Positions 1-9,127 of a stretch of 64,000 nucleotides of DNA are shown here, in pieces (the stretch's first letter is position 1; the number at the start of each line of letters is the position of its first letter). This DNA is from Martinezella tropici (GTDB lineage Bacteria; Pseudomonadota; Alphaproteobacteria; Rhizobiales; Rhizobiaceae): contig JUHI01000019.1 in assembly GCA_000799755.1 (NCBI GenBank), positions 1 through 64,000 of the forward strand, in the 5' to 3' direction. Made by a program: the position numbers and the translations under genes. The notes under the pieces are model-generated. The model saw only the letters and a program-made list of their open reading frames with translations. It was not told where the DNA came from and searched no databases.

Positions 1-201
1 CAGAATGCCGTCGCGCACCTGACGTCGCCAATCGGAAAGTTGGTTTGCTATGACACCGTGACGACGCGCGACATCCACAACGCGCGCACCAGGCTCAAGG
101 CTTTCCTCGACAATGCGAGCCTTCACGTCATCAGGCCACCGCCGGTTACCGCCGCGCGGCTCAACAACCTCATAGCGACCAACAAATCCATCATCCATCA
201 T
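1..201 (-). CDS. IS66-family orfA (TnpA), 5' part only
   Basis: Reading leftward from an ATG at 201 (or the next one at 198) gives 67 open codons up to the window edge. The product begins MMDDGFVGRYEVVEPRGG and contains RRWPDDVKARIVEESLEP followed by VVDVARRHGVIANQLSDWRR. This is the helix-turn-helix start of the small IS66 OrfA proteins that accompany the IS66 transposase. The C-terminus and the transposase gene are outside the window. The family call is from recognition of this conserved N-terminus. Confidence 0.8.
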   Translation of the reverse strand, partial: MMDDGFVGRYEVVEPRGGNRRWPDDVKARIVEESLEPGARVVDVARRHGVIANQLSDWRRQVRDGIL

Positions 202-288
202 TCAGCTTCCAGATAACATGGAAGCCTTCTCGCATGAGAAACCATGCTCAAAAAGCAGCGGACAAAATGGGACAAAGACGGCGCTTAC
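1..288 (-). mobile_element. IS66-family element, one end, cut by window edge
   Basis: On the minus strand an element begins at 288 with GTAAGCGC, the usual start of IS66-family terminal repeats, and runs off the left edge. The first IS66 gene (orfA) follows inside it. The sequence to the right (289 onward) is an IS3-type transposase relic, so this element appears to have inserted into that older one. The other end and any 8-bp target duplication lie outside the window. Confidence 0.75.
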
Positions 289-842
289 GAAAGATGGGCG
301 TTATGAAACAGGATTGTAATCGCTGCGCCAGTTTGAAAGCGCTGATCGAGCATGGAGCATGGGTCAGTGACGAGAAGAGAGTTTCGTGCAAGAACTCGTC
401 TCGCAGCCGTCCATTGAAGCTTTCGATGAAGGCATTCTGTATCGGTTTGCCCGGTGCGATGTAGTGCCATTCCACCTTGGTCCGATCCGTCCATTGCAGG
501 ATCGCGTTGCTGGTGAACTCGCTGCCATTGTCGCTGACGATCATCTTTGGCTTGCCTCGTCCCTTGATGATCCGGTCCAGCTCACGGGCAACCCGGAGGC
601 CGGAAAGGGACGTATCGGCGACGAGGCCCAAGCGCTCCCTGATGCAATCGTCGACGACCGTAAGCACCCGGAACCTGCGACCACGATGAGTTGATCTGAT
701 ACGAAGTCCAGTCACCGGCGATCATTGCGGCAAGCGGGATCAGCATCGACGCTCGTGTGCCTATCGCTTGTTTCCGGCCGCCGCACTTGTGCACCGTCAG
801 CTTCTCGTCTCGCCGGAGGTGGAAGAGGGGCGGGAAATGCAA
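289..842 (-). pseudogene. decayed IS3-family transposase (orfB) remnant
   Basis: The minus strand carries pieces of an IS3-type DDE integrase in different frames. The upstream piece (842 to about 700) has EKLTVHKCGGRKQAIGTRA. The downstream piece (about 690 to 362) has GRRFRVLTVVDDC, then VSDNGSEFTS and FIESFNGRLRDE, the second D and the E of the triad, 35 residues apart. The frame is broken near 730 (one base missing, then a TGA), again near 690 (one base missing), and by a tandem 7-bp duplication, GAGCATG at 348-354 and 355-361. Past that duplication the other frame restores the family sequence RSALSNWRSDYN. The 3' end is lost at the IS66 insertion. Not functional. Confidence 0.85.
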
Positions 843-1015
843 CCGGCTCAGTGAGCCACGAGCTCGTAGAAATGATTTGCGCCAGCTTCCCTCAGTTCCA
901 TACCGGCCAGGTGTAATATCCGGACTGCATTAAAGGCCTAATACATGAGCGCATCCAATCACACGTTCAGATCCCTCAAAGAAAAACTTGCATGAACGGG
1001 GGCATCCGTACACGA

Positions 1016-1037
1016 GTTGGTTATGTTGTGAACCAAC
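1016..1037 (-). terminator. weak hairpin after the GlpD-like gene
   Basis: GTTGGTT (1016-1022) and AACCAAC (1031-1037) can pair over an 8-nt loop just downstream of the stop of the minus-strand gene ending at 1047. The stem is short, AT-rich and has no T run, so a terminator role is only possible. Confidence 0.3.
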
Positions 1038-1046
1038 AAAGCGTAA

Positions 1047-2789
1047 TCAGCGCGGGGACGGACTTGTCGCCAGACGCACGCTTTCCTCGGTTAGTGTCTG
1101 ACCATGAAGTTTAGAAAGCAACGCGATAACATCGTCGATTTCTTCGGCCAGCCGCTGAGAATCCCAATTCCGCGCGGCAGCTGCGATGGCGCCGATTTCG
1201 CGCAAGCCCTGGATCGTCAGAAGGCCCTCGATTGCCATGGTCGAACGGCGGAAGACGATGTCAGAGAGATGAACGACCAGTTCCTGGCGTGCGATCCAGT
1301 CGATCTCGCGGACGCTATGACGTTGCGCGCCGCTGATGCGCTGGTTGTCGCTGTAGTCTGATTGATGTGCGAAGATCTCTGTCGCCGTCGTGCCGTATCG
1401 ACTCAAAAGCTCATCGGCTCTGCTTGCCTCGACACCGGTCTTCGCCGCGACCGACTTGATCCAATTCGCACGCTCATCGGAGGTCATCGGAAAGTCCCTG
1501 CCGCCGCCGATGGCAAGCCGTTCGGTAGAGGTCTTGCGGGTCCGTTGAAGGCGCGTAAGCACCATATCGGCGACCTCTTCGGCAAAGCCGCGGAACGTGG
1601 TCCATTTGCCGCCGACCAGCGAGATGATCGGGAAGGGTCGGCCCGCCTGTGGCTCGAAGACAGGGGCGGAGTGATCGCGGCTGATCAGACCCGGCGATGA
1701 GGCGTCGGAGGCGGGCAGGGGGCGGATGCCGCTATAGCTGTATGTCACCTGGCTGCGGTCGAAACGCAGGCTCGGCAGAAGCGAACGCACGCTATCCAGG
1801 AAGTACTCGATCTCCGGTTCCTCGCAGCGCACATTGTCAGGATCGTCGCACGGGATATCGGTCGATCCCACAAGCGCCTGGCCCAAATAGCCGTAGACGA
1901 GGCAGATGCGGCCGTCGTCGGCTTCGAAATAGATCATGTGGCCGTTGAGGCTGCGAACGAGTTCCGGGTGATCGAGCAGGATATGCGATCCCTTGGTGCC
2001 GCCGATCAGATGAGCCGGCGCGCCGAGAGCGGTATTGACGTGATCGATCCAGGGGCCGGCGGCATTGACGACGAGCTTCGGCTTCACGGAGAAAGCATAG
2101 CCATCGGAGCGCTGGAAAGTCAGCGTGCCATCGACGGCGGAAACGAGTTTTGTCGCATTGGCGGCAAGCGAGCCCTTATTGGCCTCAAGCCCGTCATTGA
2201 CCAGTTCAAAGACCAATCGTTCCGGTCGGCTGATCTTGGCGTCGTAATAGATGCCGCCCGCAACGATCTCGGGCGTGACATGCGGCATTTCCTTCAGCGC
2301 GCGGCCCTTCAGCAGAAATCTGTGGCGCGGCATGACGCGATTGCGCGACCCGAAGAAGTCGTAAAGCGCAAGCCCGATCTTGATGAGCACCGCGCCGCGG
2401 CTGCGCGGCGCTGTCGTCGATCCCATAAGTGTGCGAAGCGCGGCCGGTATGCCACGCATCCAGGAGAAGATCGGCACGAAAGTCGGCAGTGCCTCGACGC
2501 AGTGCGGCGCGTTCTTCAACAGCAGGTTTCGCTCGAGCGCCGACTGGGCGACCAGCCGGAATTCGCCAGTTTCCAGATATTTCAGGCCGCCGTGGATCAA
2601 CCTGGATGGCGCCGCACTCGTTCCCGAACCGAAGTCTGATTTGTCGACGATCAGGCAGTTGACGCCTTGCACGGACAGATCGCGAAACACTCCGGCGCCG
2701 TTGACGCCGGCTCCGAGAATGACGACGTCGATATCGCCATCCTGGAGTTGCGAGAAGCGTTGTTTCAGATCGGCGGCCATATCGGTCAT
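1047..2789 (-). CDS. FAD-dependent glycerol-3-phosphate dehydrogenase family protein (polyol-phosphate dehydrogenase)
   Basis: A 580-residue GlpD/DAO-family oxidoreductase. The FAD-binding motif GAGVNGAG is at residues 26-33, followed by SRLIHGGLKYLETGEFRLV, typical of GlpD and EryB. The C-terminal third is the usual GlpD cap domain. Family members oxidise a sugar-alcohol phosphate to the keto-phosphate and pass electrons to quinone at the membrane. The window has a second member (eryB at 12305), so this one may act on a different polyol phosphate or be a true glycerol-3-phosphate dehydrogenase. It is the last gene of a minus-strand run (transporter, DeoR regulator, FGGY kinase, this gene), so its substrate is probably the product of the kinase just upstream. 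The exact substrate is inferred, not shown. Confidence 0.85.
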   Translation of the reverse strand: MTDMAADLKQRFSQLQDGDIDVVILGAGVNGAGVFRDLSVQGVNCLIVDKSDFGSGTSAAPSRLIHGGLKYLETGEFRLVAQSALERNLLLKNAPHCVEALPTFVPIFSWMRGIPAALRTLMGSTTAPRSRGAVLIKIGLALYDFFGSRNRVMPRHRFLLKGRALKEMPHVTPEIVAGGIYYDAKISRPERLVFELVNDGLEANKGSLAANATKLVSAVDGTLTFQRSDGYAFSVKPKLVVNAAGPWIDHVNTALGAPAHLIGGTKGSHILLDHPELVRSLNGHMIYFEADDGRICLVYGYLGQALVGSTDIPCDDPDNVRCEEPEIEYFLDSVRSLLPSLRFDRSQVTYSYSGIRPLPASDASSPGLISRDHSAPVFEPQAGRPFPIISLVGGKWTTFRGFAEEVADMVLTRLQRTRKTSTERLAIGGGRDFPMTSDERANWIKSVAAKTGVEASRADELLSRYGTTATEIFAHQSDYSDNQRISGAQRHSVREIDWIARQELVVHLSDIVFRRSTMAIEGLLTIQGLREIGAIAAAARNWDSQRLAEEIDDVIALLSKLHGQTLTEESVRLATSPSPR

Positions 2790-2849
2790 AACATCATCGT
2801 CCTGCTGGGTTGCCGCGAAAACAGCTGGTTCGCGCGGCGCAATTGGCGG

Positions 2850-4379
2850 TCAGTCTTGGGAGTGTTGCGCTGCGAGATCTCCGATCCGCGGCCAAAGTGG
2901 CGTCATCGCCTCGGCGATATCCTTGAATAGGTCGTAGCGGATTCGGTAATCAGCATTGCGGGTGGAATCCGGATAGTAGGTCCTGGCGATCTTACCGACA
3001 TCGCGAGGGTCGCTTTCCGGGCTGGTGTAGGCACCGATCCCGGCTCCGGCGCAAAGGGCGGCACCCCAGGCGGCGGCTTCATCGGTTTCGGTCGTGGTAA
3101 CAGGCATGCCAAGAATATCGGCAAACATCTGAACGACGATCGGATTGCGCGACACACCGCCCGCCAACCTAGCCCGATCGAAGGAAAAGCCGTCGCTCAG
3201 GGCATCGATATGAATCTTGTGATTGAAGGCGATGCCTTCGAGGACCGCGCGCAGCATATCACCGCGATCATGCCAGCCGCCAAGCCCGAAGAAGCTGGCG
3301 CTTGCATCGGCGCCATAGGGCGAGCCAAACAGATAGGGGTGGAACAGCGCGCTCGATGGCCGATTAAACGCCGCCTCGATCTCGGGGGCGAGCAGGGCAT
3401 GGATGGACTGGCCCTGAGCCTCGGCACTTGCGATGTCGCTGGCGCAGAGCTTGTCGAGAAACCACTCGTAATTTGCCGAGGACGCCGGCGAGATCGACAT
3501 GTTGTTCCATTGGCCCGGCGCAATGGCGTTGCGGCAGAACCAGCGGCGGTCGACGCGCGGTTCCGACGACAGCGTTTCGTTGATCGAATAGGTGCCGGCG
3601 ATGACAGCGACGACGCGGGAGGCATAGCCGCCGGCGCCGAGAGCGGAGGCGGTCACGTCGTGCAGGCCGGCAACGACGGGCGTCCCTTCCGCAAGGCCGG
3701 TTCGCTTGGCGACGGCTTCGGTTACATATCCGACAACCTCGTCGGATCGCGAAGCTGGCGGCAAGGCGTCGGCCACCTCTGACACGCCGAAGAGCGTCAG
3801 TGCATCCGGAGAATAGTCCTGCGTCGAAACATTGGTGAAGGAGGTGCTTGCCTCGGTCCGGTCGGTGCCGGCGACGCCGGTCAGGCAGAAGCGCAGCCAG
3901 TCCTTGCAACTCAGGATCTGGCCGATCTGCGCAAAGCGTCCGGGCTCGTTGACCTTGATCCAGGCAAGCAGCGCAGAAGGCGCCGAGACATGCGGCAATT
4001 GTCCGGTCAGCTTCAAGGACTCGTCGGCTACGGGGCTCTTCAGCCATCGTTCGACGACCGACCCGGCGCGGCTGTCGAGCGAGAGAATGGCGCGGCCGAG
4101 CGGCTTCTTTGCGTGGTCAAGCAGATAGATCCCATCGCCATGTGCGGTGGCGGCAATCGCCTGAATGTCGCTGGCGGGTCGGTTGCTCAGCCTGATCGCC
4201 TCGGCAATGGCGTCCGCCGTCTGCGTCCAGAGTTCTTCCATGTCGCGCTCGACGTGACGAGCCTTCGGCATGAATTGGGTGACGCGGCGGCGCGCAACGG
4301 CAAGCGGTGTGCCATCGATATCGAAGATGACGGCTTTGGTAACAGTCAGACCGCTGTCTATCCCGAGCAGACTCGGCAT
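2850..4379 (-). CDS. FGGY-family carbohydrate (polyol) kinase
   Basis: A 509-residue FGGY kinase resembling xylulokinase, ribulokinase and erythritol kinase. The N-terminal phosphate-binding segment is LLGIDSGLTVTKAVIFD; later come TAHGDGIYLLD, LDSRA, CKDWLRFCLTG and the C-terminal ATP-site stretch RLAGGVSRNPIVVQMFADIL. The start at 4379 is chosen because AGGAG lies 8 bases upstream; an in-frame ATG at 4385 is only 2 bases from it. It is closely similar in layout to EryA (10682), which shares the CKDWL..LTG and TG/TA-HGDG motifs. It lies between a DeoR regulator and a GlpD-like dehydrogenase, so a kinase-dehydrogenase pair for a second polyol is likely. Substrate unknown. Confidence 0.87.
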   Translation of the reverse strand: MPSLLGIDSGLTVTKAVIFDIDGTPLAVARRRVTQFMPKARHVERDMEELWTQTADAIAEAIRLSNRPASDIQAIAATAHGDGIYLLDHAKKPLGRAILSLDSRAGSVVERWLKSPVADESLKLTGQLPHVSAPSALLAWIKVNEPGRFAQIGQILSCKDWLRFCLTGVAGTDRTEASTSFTNVSTQDYSPDALTLFGVSEVADALPPASRSDEVVGYVTEAVAKRTGLAEGTPVVAGLHDVTASALGAGGYASRVVAVIAGTYSINETLSSEPRVDRRWFCRNAIAPGQWNNMSISPASSANYEWFLDKLCASDIASAEAQGQSIHALLAPEIEAAFNRPSSALFHPYLFGSPYGADASASFFGLGGWHDRGDMLRAVLEGIAFNHKIHIDALSDGFSFDRARLAGGVSRNPIVVQMFADILGMPVTTTETDEAAAWGAALCAGAGIGAYTSPESDPRDVGKIARTYYPDSTRNADYRIRYDLFKDIAEAMTPLWPRIGDLAAQHSQD

Positions 4380-4433
4380 TCTCATGACTCCTGATCGTGA
4401 ACGACGTGCGGCGGCCACCGATGGGCTCGGCCG

Positions 4434-5276
4434 TCAGGTTCGTTCCCTGTCGCCTTTGGCGACGACCACATTGATATTCTTGCTCCGCATGCGCTCCAGA
4501 TGCGCCGCTGGCGTCTTCTCGTCGACGATGACGACATCGAATTCGCTGAGATGTGCGAAACTGTGCAGCGCGCGCCGTTCGAACTTCGTGTGATCCATCA
4601 GCAGGATGCTCTTGGCGGCGCTATCGAACATTGCCCGCTTGATGTCGACGATCTCCGGCGACTGATGGAAAACGACATCATCGATGATGGCCGACATCGA
4701 AATGAAAGCGACATCGGCCCGCAAACGGTTGATTTCGTTGATCGTCATGCGGCCCATAAAGGCATTGCACCAGTTATAATACTGTCCACCGAGCGCGAGC
4801 AGCGTCACGTCATGCATGTCCTTCAGCGCATTCATCAGCGTCAGCGAATTGGTGATCGCCGTCAGCGGCACCTTGGTGGGAAGCTGTGAGGCCATCTGCA
4901 AAACGGTGGTGGAATCGTCGAAGAAAATCGCCTGACCCGGTTCGATGAACTGCATTGCCGCCGCCGCAATCATCTTCTTCTCGCCTGCCTGTCGATTGGC
5001 GCGATAGACGTCGCTCGATTCAATCAGGCTGGTTGCTGCGGCCGATACGATGCCGCGCGTTTTGCGGAAGAGGCCGCGGCTGACCAGTTCATCGACATCG
5101 CGATGTGCCGTCATCAGACTGATGCCGAAGCGCTCGGTCAGATCCTCTATGCGCATGGAGCCCTCCGCCATCACGGCTTCGGCGATCATCTGGCGCCTGG
5201 CGATCTGGCGGGAATGGCGGCTGTCGCTCGGCAACTCGTCCTGCAGGAATGATACGGGGCTTGTTTTGTCTGTCAC
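4434..5276 (-). CDS. DeoR-family transcriptional regulator
   Basis: A 280-residue DeoR-type repressor. The winged helix (about residues 28-75) contains MRIEDLTERFGISLMTAHRD, and the C-terminal sugar-phosphate sensing domain starts near residue 95 with AAAAMQFIEPGQAIFFDDSTT, the conserved D-D-S/G-T effector loop. Such proteins usually repress catabolic operons and are released by a phosphorylated intermediate. It lies between the sugar-binding protein gene and the FGGY kinase on the same strand, so it probably controls the kinase/dehydrogenase pair, the transporter or both. A second DeoR protein (15940) serves the divergent ery operon; the two differ clearly in sequence. Confidence 0.88.
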   Translation of the reverse strand: MTDKTSPVSFLQDELPSDSRHSRQIARRQMIAEAVMAEGSMRIEDLTERFGISLMTAHRDVDELVSRGLFRKTRGIVSAAATSLIESSDVYRANRQAGEKKMIAAAAMQFIEPGQAIFFDDSTTVLQMASQLPTKVPLTAITNSLTLMNALKDMHDVTLLALGGQYYNWCNAFMGRMTINEINRLRADVAFISMSAIIDDVVFHQSPEIVDIKRAMFDSAAKSILLMDHTKFERRALHSFAHLSEFDVVIVDEKTPAAHLERMRSKNINVVVAKGDRERT

Positions 5277-5426
5277 TTTGGCCTCTGACGCTGAGCCTTG
5301 CGGAGATGAACTCGCTGCAGCGAATGTTACGCTATGGAAAAGAGTATAAAGAACAGTTCGCTATCCGGGTTTCTAAAAGTACTTCCTGATGTTCAGCCGA
5401 AGCGCCGTTCATTGCGGTCAAGGGGT

Positions 5427-5451
5427 GGGAGCGCCGGCTTGCGGCGCTCCC
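5427..5451 (-). terminator. strong GC-rich hairpin between transporter and DeoR genes
   Basis: A perfect 10-bp stem, GGGAGCGCCG (5427-5436) with CGGCGCTCCC (5442-5451), loop of 5, lies 8 bases after the stop of the sugar-binding protein gene. No T run follows on the minus strand, so it may be an attenuating or mRNA-stabilising stem that sets transporter output apart from the downstream regulator and kinase. Confidence 0.6.
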
Positions 5452-5458
5452 GATATCA

Positions 5459-6406
5459 TTACTCGGAGAGGACGAACGGTGCCGTGTACTTGTTGACATT
5501 GTCCTTGGTGATCAGGATGCAGTCGAAAAGCTGCTTTTCGCTTGCAGCACCCGTCTTGCCGGTCTTGATGAAGCTGTCGGCCTGCTTGACGGCTTCCGCA
5601 GAGAAAACGGCGACCGGCTGCAGGACGGTGTACTGAAGTTCACCGGCCTTGATGGCGGCAACTGCATCCGGCGAACCGTCGAAGCCGCCGACCTTGACGT
5701 TGGCGAGCTTGCCAGCTTCCTTGAGAGCGGCAATCGCGCCGAGCGCCATTTCGTCATTGCCGGAGATCACGCCGATAATATCCGGATGAGCCTGCAGGAT
5801 GGACTGCATCTTGTTGTGGCCCTGGGTGCGGTCCCAGTTGGCAACTTCCTGAGCAACCTTCTTCAGGTCGGGATACTGGGTGAGAACGGTTTCATAGCCG
5901 TTCGAGCGGGTTGCGGCGTTGTTGTCCGAGGGCGAACCGAAGAGTTCGGCATAATTGCCCTTGTCGCCAACGGCTTCGACCCACTGCTGAGCGCCGATCG
6001 CGGCACCCTGGGCGTTGTTGGAAACGAGCTGTGCCTTGGCAAGGCCTTCCTGGTTGATTTCAGCGTTGACGAGGAAGACCGGGATGCCTGCGGCAACGGC
6101 CTTCTTGACCGCGCCGACGGAGCCGTCAGCATTGGCCGGATCGAGGATGATGGCGACCGACTTGTTGGTGATGGCCGTGTCGATCAGGTTGCTCTCGGTA
6201 TTGGTATCGCCCTTGTGCGCGCCGACCGTTGCGGTATAGCCGAGCTTTTCGGCGGTCGCCTTGGCGATATTGCCTTCGGTCAGCCAGTAGGGGTTGGACG
6301 GATCGTTGACGATGATCGTCATTTGGCCGGCGGCCCATGCTGCTCCCGTCAGTAGCGGAGCGATAGCAACCGCTGCCATGACAATGCGCAAACCTTTTTT
6401 AAACAT
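5459..6406 (-). CDS. eryG: periplasmic sugar-binding protein of ABC transporter (EryG-like)
   Basis: A 315-residue substrate-binding protein of the ribose/D-xylose type (periplasmic binding protein 4 fold). The chosen ATG (6406) gives a clean signal peptide, MFKKGLRIVMAAVAIAPLL followed by cleavage after AWA; GGGAGAGAG upstream acts as ribosome binding site. Conserved blocks include IVNDPSNPYWLTEG, AIILDPANADGSV, GIPVFLVNAE and VISGNDEMALGAIAAL. It is the final gene of the transporter set (DUF2291, ATPase, permease, this gene) transcribed away from eryA, an arrangement matching eryEFG of R. leguminosarum. Erythritol as ligand is inferred from that context; another polyol is possible given the second kinase nearby. 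Confidence 0.85.
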   Translation of the reverse strand: MFKKGLRIVMAAVAIAPLLTGAAWAAGQMTIIVNDPSNPYWLTEGNIAKATAEKLGYTATVGAHKGDTNTESNLIDTAITNKSVAIILDPANADGSVGAVKKAVAAGIPVFLVNAEINQEGLAKAQLVSNNAQGAAIGAQQWVEAVGDKGNYAELFGSPSDNNAATRSNGYETVLTQYPDLKKVAQEVANWDRTQGHNKMQSILQAHPDIIGVISGNDEMALGAIAALKEAGKLANVKVGGFDGSPDAVAAIKAGELQYTVLQPVAVFSAEAVKQADSFIKTGKTGAASEKQLFDCILITKDNVNKYTAPFVLSE

Positions 6407-6507
6407 TAGTCTCTCTCCCTTTGATGAGCTCTGGTGATACCGGTGAACCGGCGGTTCTTTCATCGGCCAGCTCCATGTGTCGGCCGGTGACAAGTTCGTT
6501 TGCTGTG

Positions 6508-7560
6508 TCAGCTCGATTTGGTCCGGCGTCCGTACTGGATGCTGTTCATCAGCACGGCGAGCACGATGACGGCGCCGGTAAAGACCGTCTGCCAGTAGGA
6601 GGACACGCCGATGATGACGAGGCCGTCCGCCAGAAAGCCGATGACGAAGGCGCCAAGCATGGTGCCGCGCACCGTACCGCGGCCGCCGGTCAATGCCGCA
6701 CCGCCGATGACGACTGCGGCAATCGCCGTCAGCTCGTAGCTGGTGCCGGCGTTCGGGCCAGCCGATGTCAGCTGCGAGGACAGCACCAGGCCGGCGATGG
6801 CGGCGCAGACGCCCGACAGGACATAGACGATGATCTTGACGCGCTTGACGGGGACGCCGGAAAGATCAGCGGCGCGCTCGTTGCCGCCGGAGGCATAAAG
6901 CCAGCGGCCGAACGCCGTGCGGCTGAGAACGAGGCCGCAGATGATGGCAAGCACGGCAAGCACGATCACACCGATCGGAACGCCGGCGAGGCGGTTGAAG
7001 CCCAGCCAGTTGAAGCCAGTATTGCCGAGTTCCGCATGGCCGCCGAGATTGTTGTAGGTGAGGCCGTTGGTCATCAGCAACGCGATGCCGCGGGCAACAT
7101 AGAGCACGCCGAGCGAAGCGACGAAGGCCGGCACGCGCAGATAGGCAATTAGCACGCCGTTGACCGCTCCGACCACGCCGCCAAGCACGCAGGTCACCAC
7201 GACGACGGCCCAGACCGGCAGGTAGAGAATGACGCCGAGGCTCGAAAGCGTGACGCCCTGCATCAGGAAGCCGGCGATACAGCCGGCGAGGCCAAGCGTC
7301 GAGCCGACCGACAGATCGATGCCGCCGTTCAGGATGACCAGCAGCATGCCTATGGCAAGAATGCCGAAGATCGCGACATGCGAGGCCATGGTCAGGAAGT
7401 TGCTGAGCGAGAAGTAGTAGGGCGACAGGAAGGAGAAGACCGCGATGATGACGATCAGCGCGAAGAAGGCGCGCCCTTCCAGGATCAGCCGCACGAGACT
7501 GAAGTTCCGCCGCTGTCCGTTCGCGATTGGCTTTTTATCTGTGATGTTCGTGACTGACAT
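6508..7560 (-). CDS. eryF: ABC transporter permease, ribose type (EryF-like)
   Basis: A 350-residue inner-membrane permease of the RbsC/AraH family with about eight to ten hydrophobic segments. It has the family signatures NGGIDLSVGSTLGLAG, AYLRVPAFVASLGVLYVARG and SGGNERAADLSGVPVKRVK, the last being the EAA-like cytoplasmic loop that contacts the ATPase. The tail ends with a basic stretch. The gene starts 22 bases after the ATPase gene stop on the same strand, so the two are co-transcribed. Role in erythritol (or related polyol) uptake is inferred from position beside eryA. Confidence 0.87.
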   Translation of the reverse strand: MSVTNITDKKPIANGQRRNFSLVRLILEGRAFFALIVIIAVFSFLSPYYFSLSNFLTMASHVAIFGILAIGMLLVILNGGIDLSVGSTLGLAGCIAGFLMQGVTLSSLGVILYLPVWAVVVVTCVLGGVVGAVNGVLIAYLRVPAFVASLGVLYVARGIALLMTNGLTYNNLGGHAELGNTGFNWLGFNRLAGVPIGVIVLAVLAIICGLVLSRTAFGRWLYASGGNERAADLSGVPVKRVKIIVYVLSGVCAAIAGLVLSSQLTSAGPNAGTSYELTAIAAVVIGGAALTGGRGTVRGTMLGAFVIGFLADGLVIIGVSSYWQTVFTGAVIVLAVLMNSIQYGRRTKSS

Positions 7561-7582
7561 AATCAGTGCTCCATGAATGCGG

Positions 7583-9127
7583 CTAGTGCGCGACCACTGC
7601 TTCGCCCGAGGCGGCCATGATCTTTTCTTTGGTGACGTCCGGACCGAATTCGGCAGAGATCTTGCCGCGGTGCATGACGATGATGCGATGGGCGATGCTC
7701 AGGCATTCGGCGACTTCCGATGTCGAATAGATCACCGCCAGACCTTCCTTGGCGCGCTCGGCGAGCAGCTTGAAGACTTCCGCCTTCGCGCCGATGTCGA
7801 TGCCGCGGCTCGGCTCGTCAAGCAGGATCACTCGCGGGTCTGTCGCCAGCATCTTGCCGATGACGACCTTCTGTTGATTGCCGCCCGACAGCGAACCGAT
7901 CGCCGCGTCGCCGCCATCAGTCTTGATATGAACCTTGCGGATCGACTCATTCACCAGAGCCCGCTCGCGGCCGCCCGAAGTGAAGAGACCCTTGGTAAAC
8001 GCGCCGATGCTGGCAAGTGAGAGGTTCGAGCCGACAGTCATCGTCTGAACCAGGCCGTCGCGCTGCCGGTCCTCCGGCACAAGAACCAGGCCTTGAGCAA
8101 TGCGACCGGCGATGCTGAGACCGCCGACATCGGTATTTCCGAGAAGGACACGGCCGCCGCTCGATCTCAGGCGTCCCGCCACGCATTCGAGCAGCTCGGT
8201 GCGCCCCGCGCCCATCAGGCCATAGATGCAGACGATTTCGCCAGCGCGAACCGCAAGCGACATACGGTCGACGGCATTATAGGCAGCGCCCGAAGGGCCG
8301 GGGACCGTGAGACTGTCGATCGTCAGCGCGACGTCGCCCATTTTGTGGCCAGTCGGCGGACTGCCGAGGTCGAAATTGTCGCCGACCATGTTGCGCACGA
8401 TCCATTCGAGGTCGATATCCTTGCGCTCGGCATAGGCAGTCATGTTGCCGTCGCGCAGCACGACGGCGTGGTTGGTGATCTGCAGCGCCTCTTCCAGATG
8501 ATGCGAGATGTAGACGATCGACACACCGCGCGCGGTCAGGTCGCGGATAACCTTGAACAGAACCTCGACTTCGGTGGCGCTCAGCGCCGAAGTCGGCTCA
8601 TCCATGATCAGGATGCGCGAATTGACGGAGAGGGCACGGGCGATTTCCACAATCTGCTGCTGGCCGAGACGGAGATCCTCGACCGGGGTGAGGGGATCGA
8701 TATGCTCTTCCAACTCTTCCATCAGCGCGCGGGTCTGGCGCTCCTCTTCGGCAAAGTCGACCACGCCGCCTTTCATGATCTCGCGACCCATGAAGATGTT
8801 GTCGCGGACGCTCAGGTTCGGCGCCAGGCTCAATTCCTGGTGGATGATGGAGATGCCGCAGGAGCGGGCATGGGTGGAGGACGCAAAGCTGATCGGATTG
8901 CCGTCGAGGATGATCTCCCCCGATGTCGGCTGGATGACGCCGGACAGGATCTTCATCAGGGTCGACTTGCCGGCGCCGTTTTCGCCGAAGAGCGTCGTGA
9001 CTTCGCCACGGCGGATATCGAAGTTCACACCCTTCAGCGCGTGAACGCTGCCATAGGACTTGGCGACGTTGCGGGCGGCGAGAACGACCTGGCCTATGGC
9101 CGCCCCATTCTGCTGGACCTGGCTCAT
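7583..9127 (-). CDS. eryE: ABC transporter ATP-binding protein, two nucleotide-binding domains (EryE-like)
   Basis: A 514-residue RbsA/XylG-type ATPase with two fused ABC domains. Domain 1 has Walker A GENGAGKST, a signature degenerated to LRLGQQQ, and Walker B ILIMDEPTSAL. Domain 2 has a degenerate Walker A region (GLMGAGRTE), an intact signature LSGGNQQK and VILLDEPSRGID. This asymmetry is normal for the family. Its start overlaps the stop of the DUF2291 gene by 4 bases (ATGA), which suggests coupled translation. It powers the transporter with the permease and binding protein downstream. Confidence 0.88.
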   Translation of the reverse strand: MSQVQQNGAAIGQVVLAARNVAKSYGSVHALKGVNFDIRRGEVTTLFGENGAGKSTLMKILSGVIQPTSGEIILDGNPISFASSTHARSCGISIIHQELSLAPNLSVRDNIFMGREIMKGGVVDFAEEERQTRALMEELEEHIDPLTPVEDLRLGQQQIVEIARALSVNSRILIMDEPTSALSATEVEVLFKVIRDLTARGVSIVYISHHLEEALQITNHAVVLRDGNMTAYAERKDIDLEWIVRNMVGDNFDLGSPPTGHKMGDVALTIDSLTVPGPSGAAYNAVDRMSLAVRAGEIVCIYGLMGAGRTELLECVAGRLRSSGGRVLLGNTDVGGLSIAGRIAQGLVLVPEDRQRDGLVQTMTVGSNLSLASIGAFTKGLFTSGGRERALVNESIRKVHIKTDGGDAAIGSLSGGNQQKVVIGKMLATDPRVILLDEPSRGIDIGAKAEVFKLLAERAKEGLAVIYSTSEVAECLSIAHRIIVMHRGKISAEFGPDVTKEKIMAASGEAVVAH

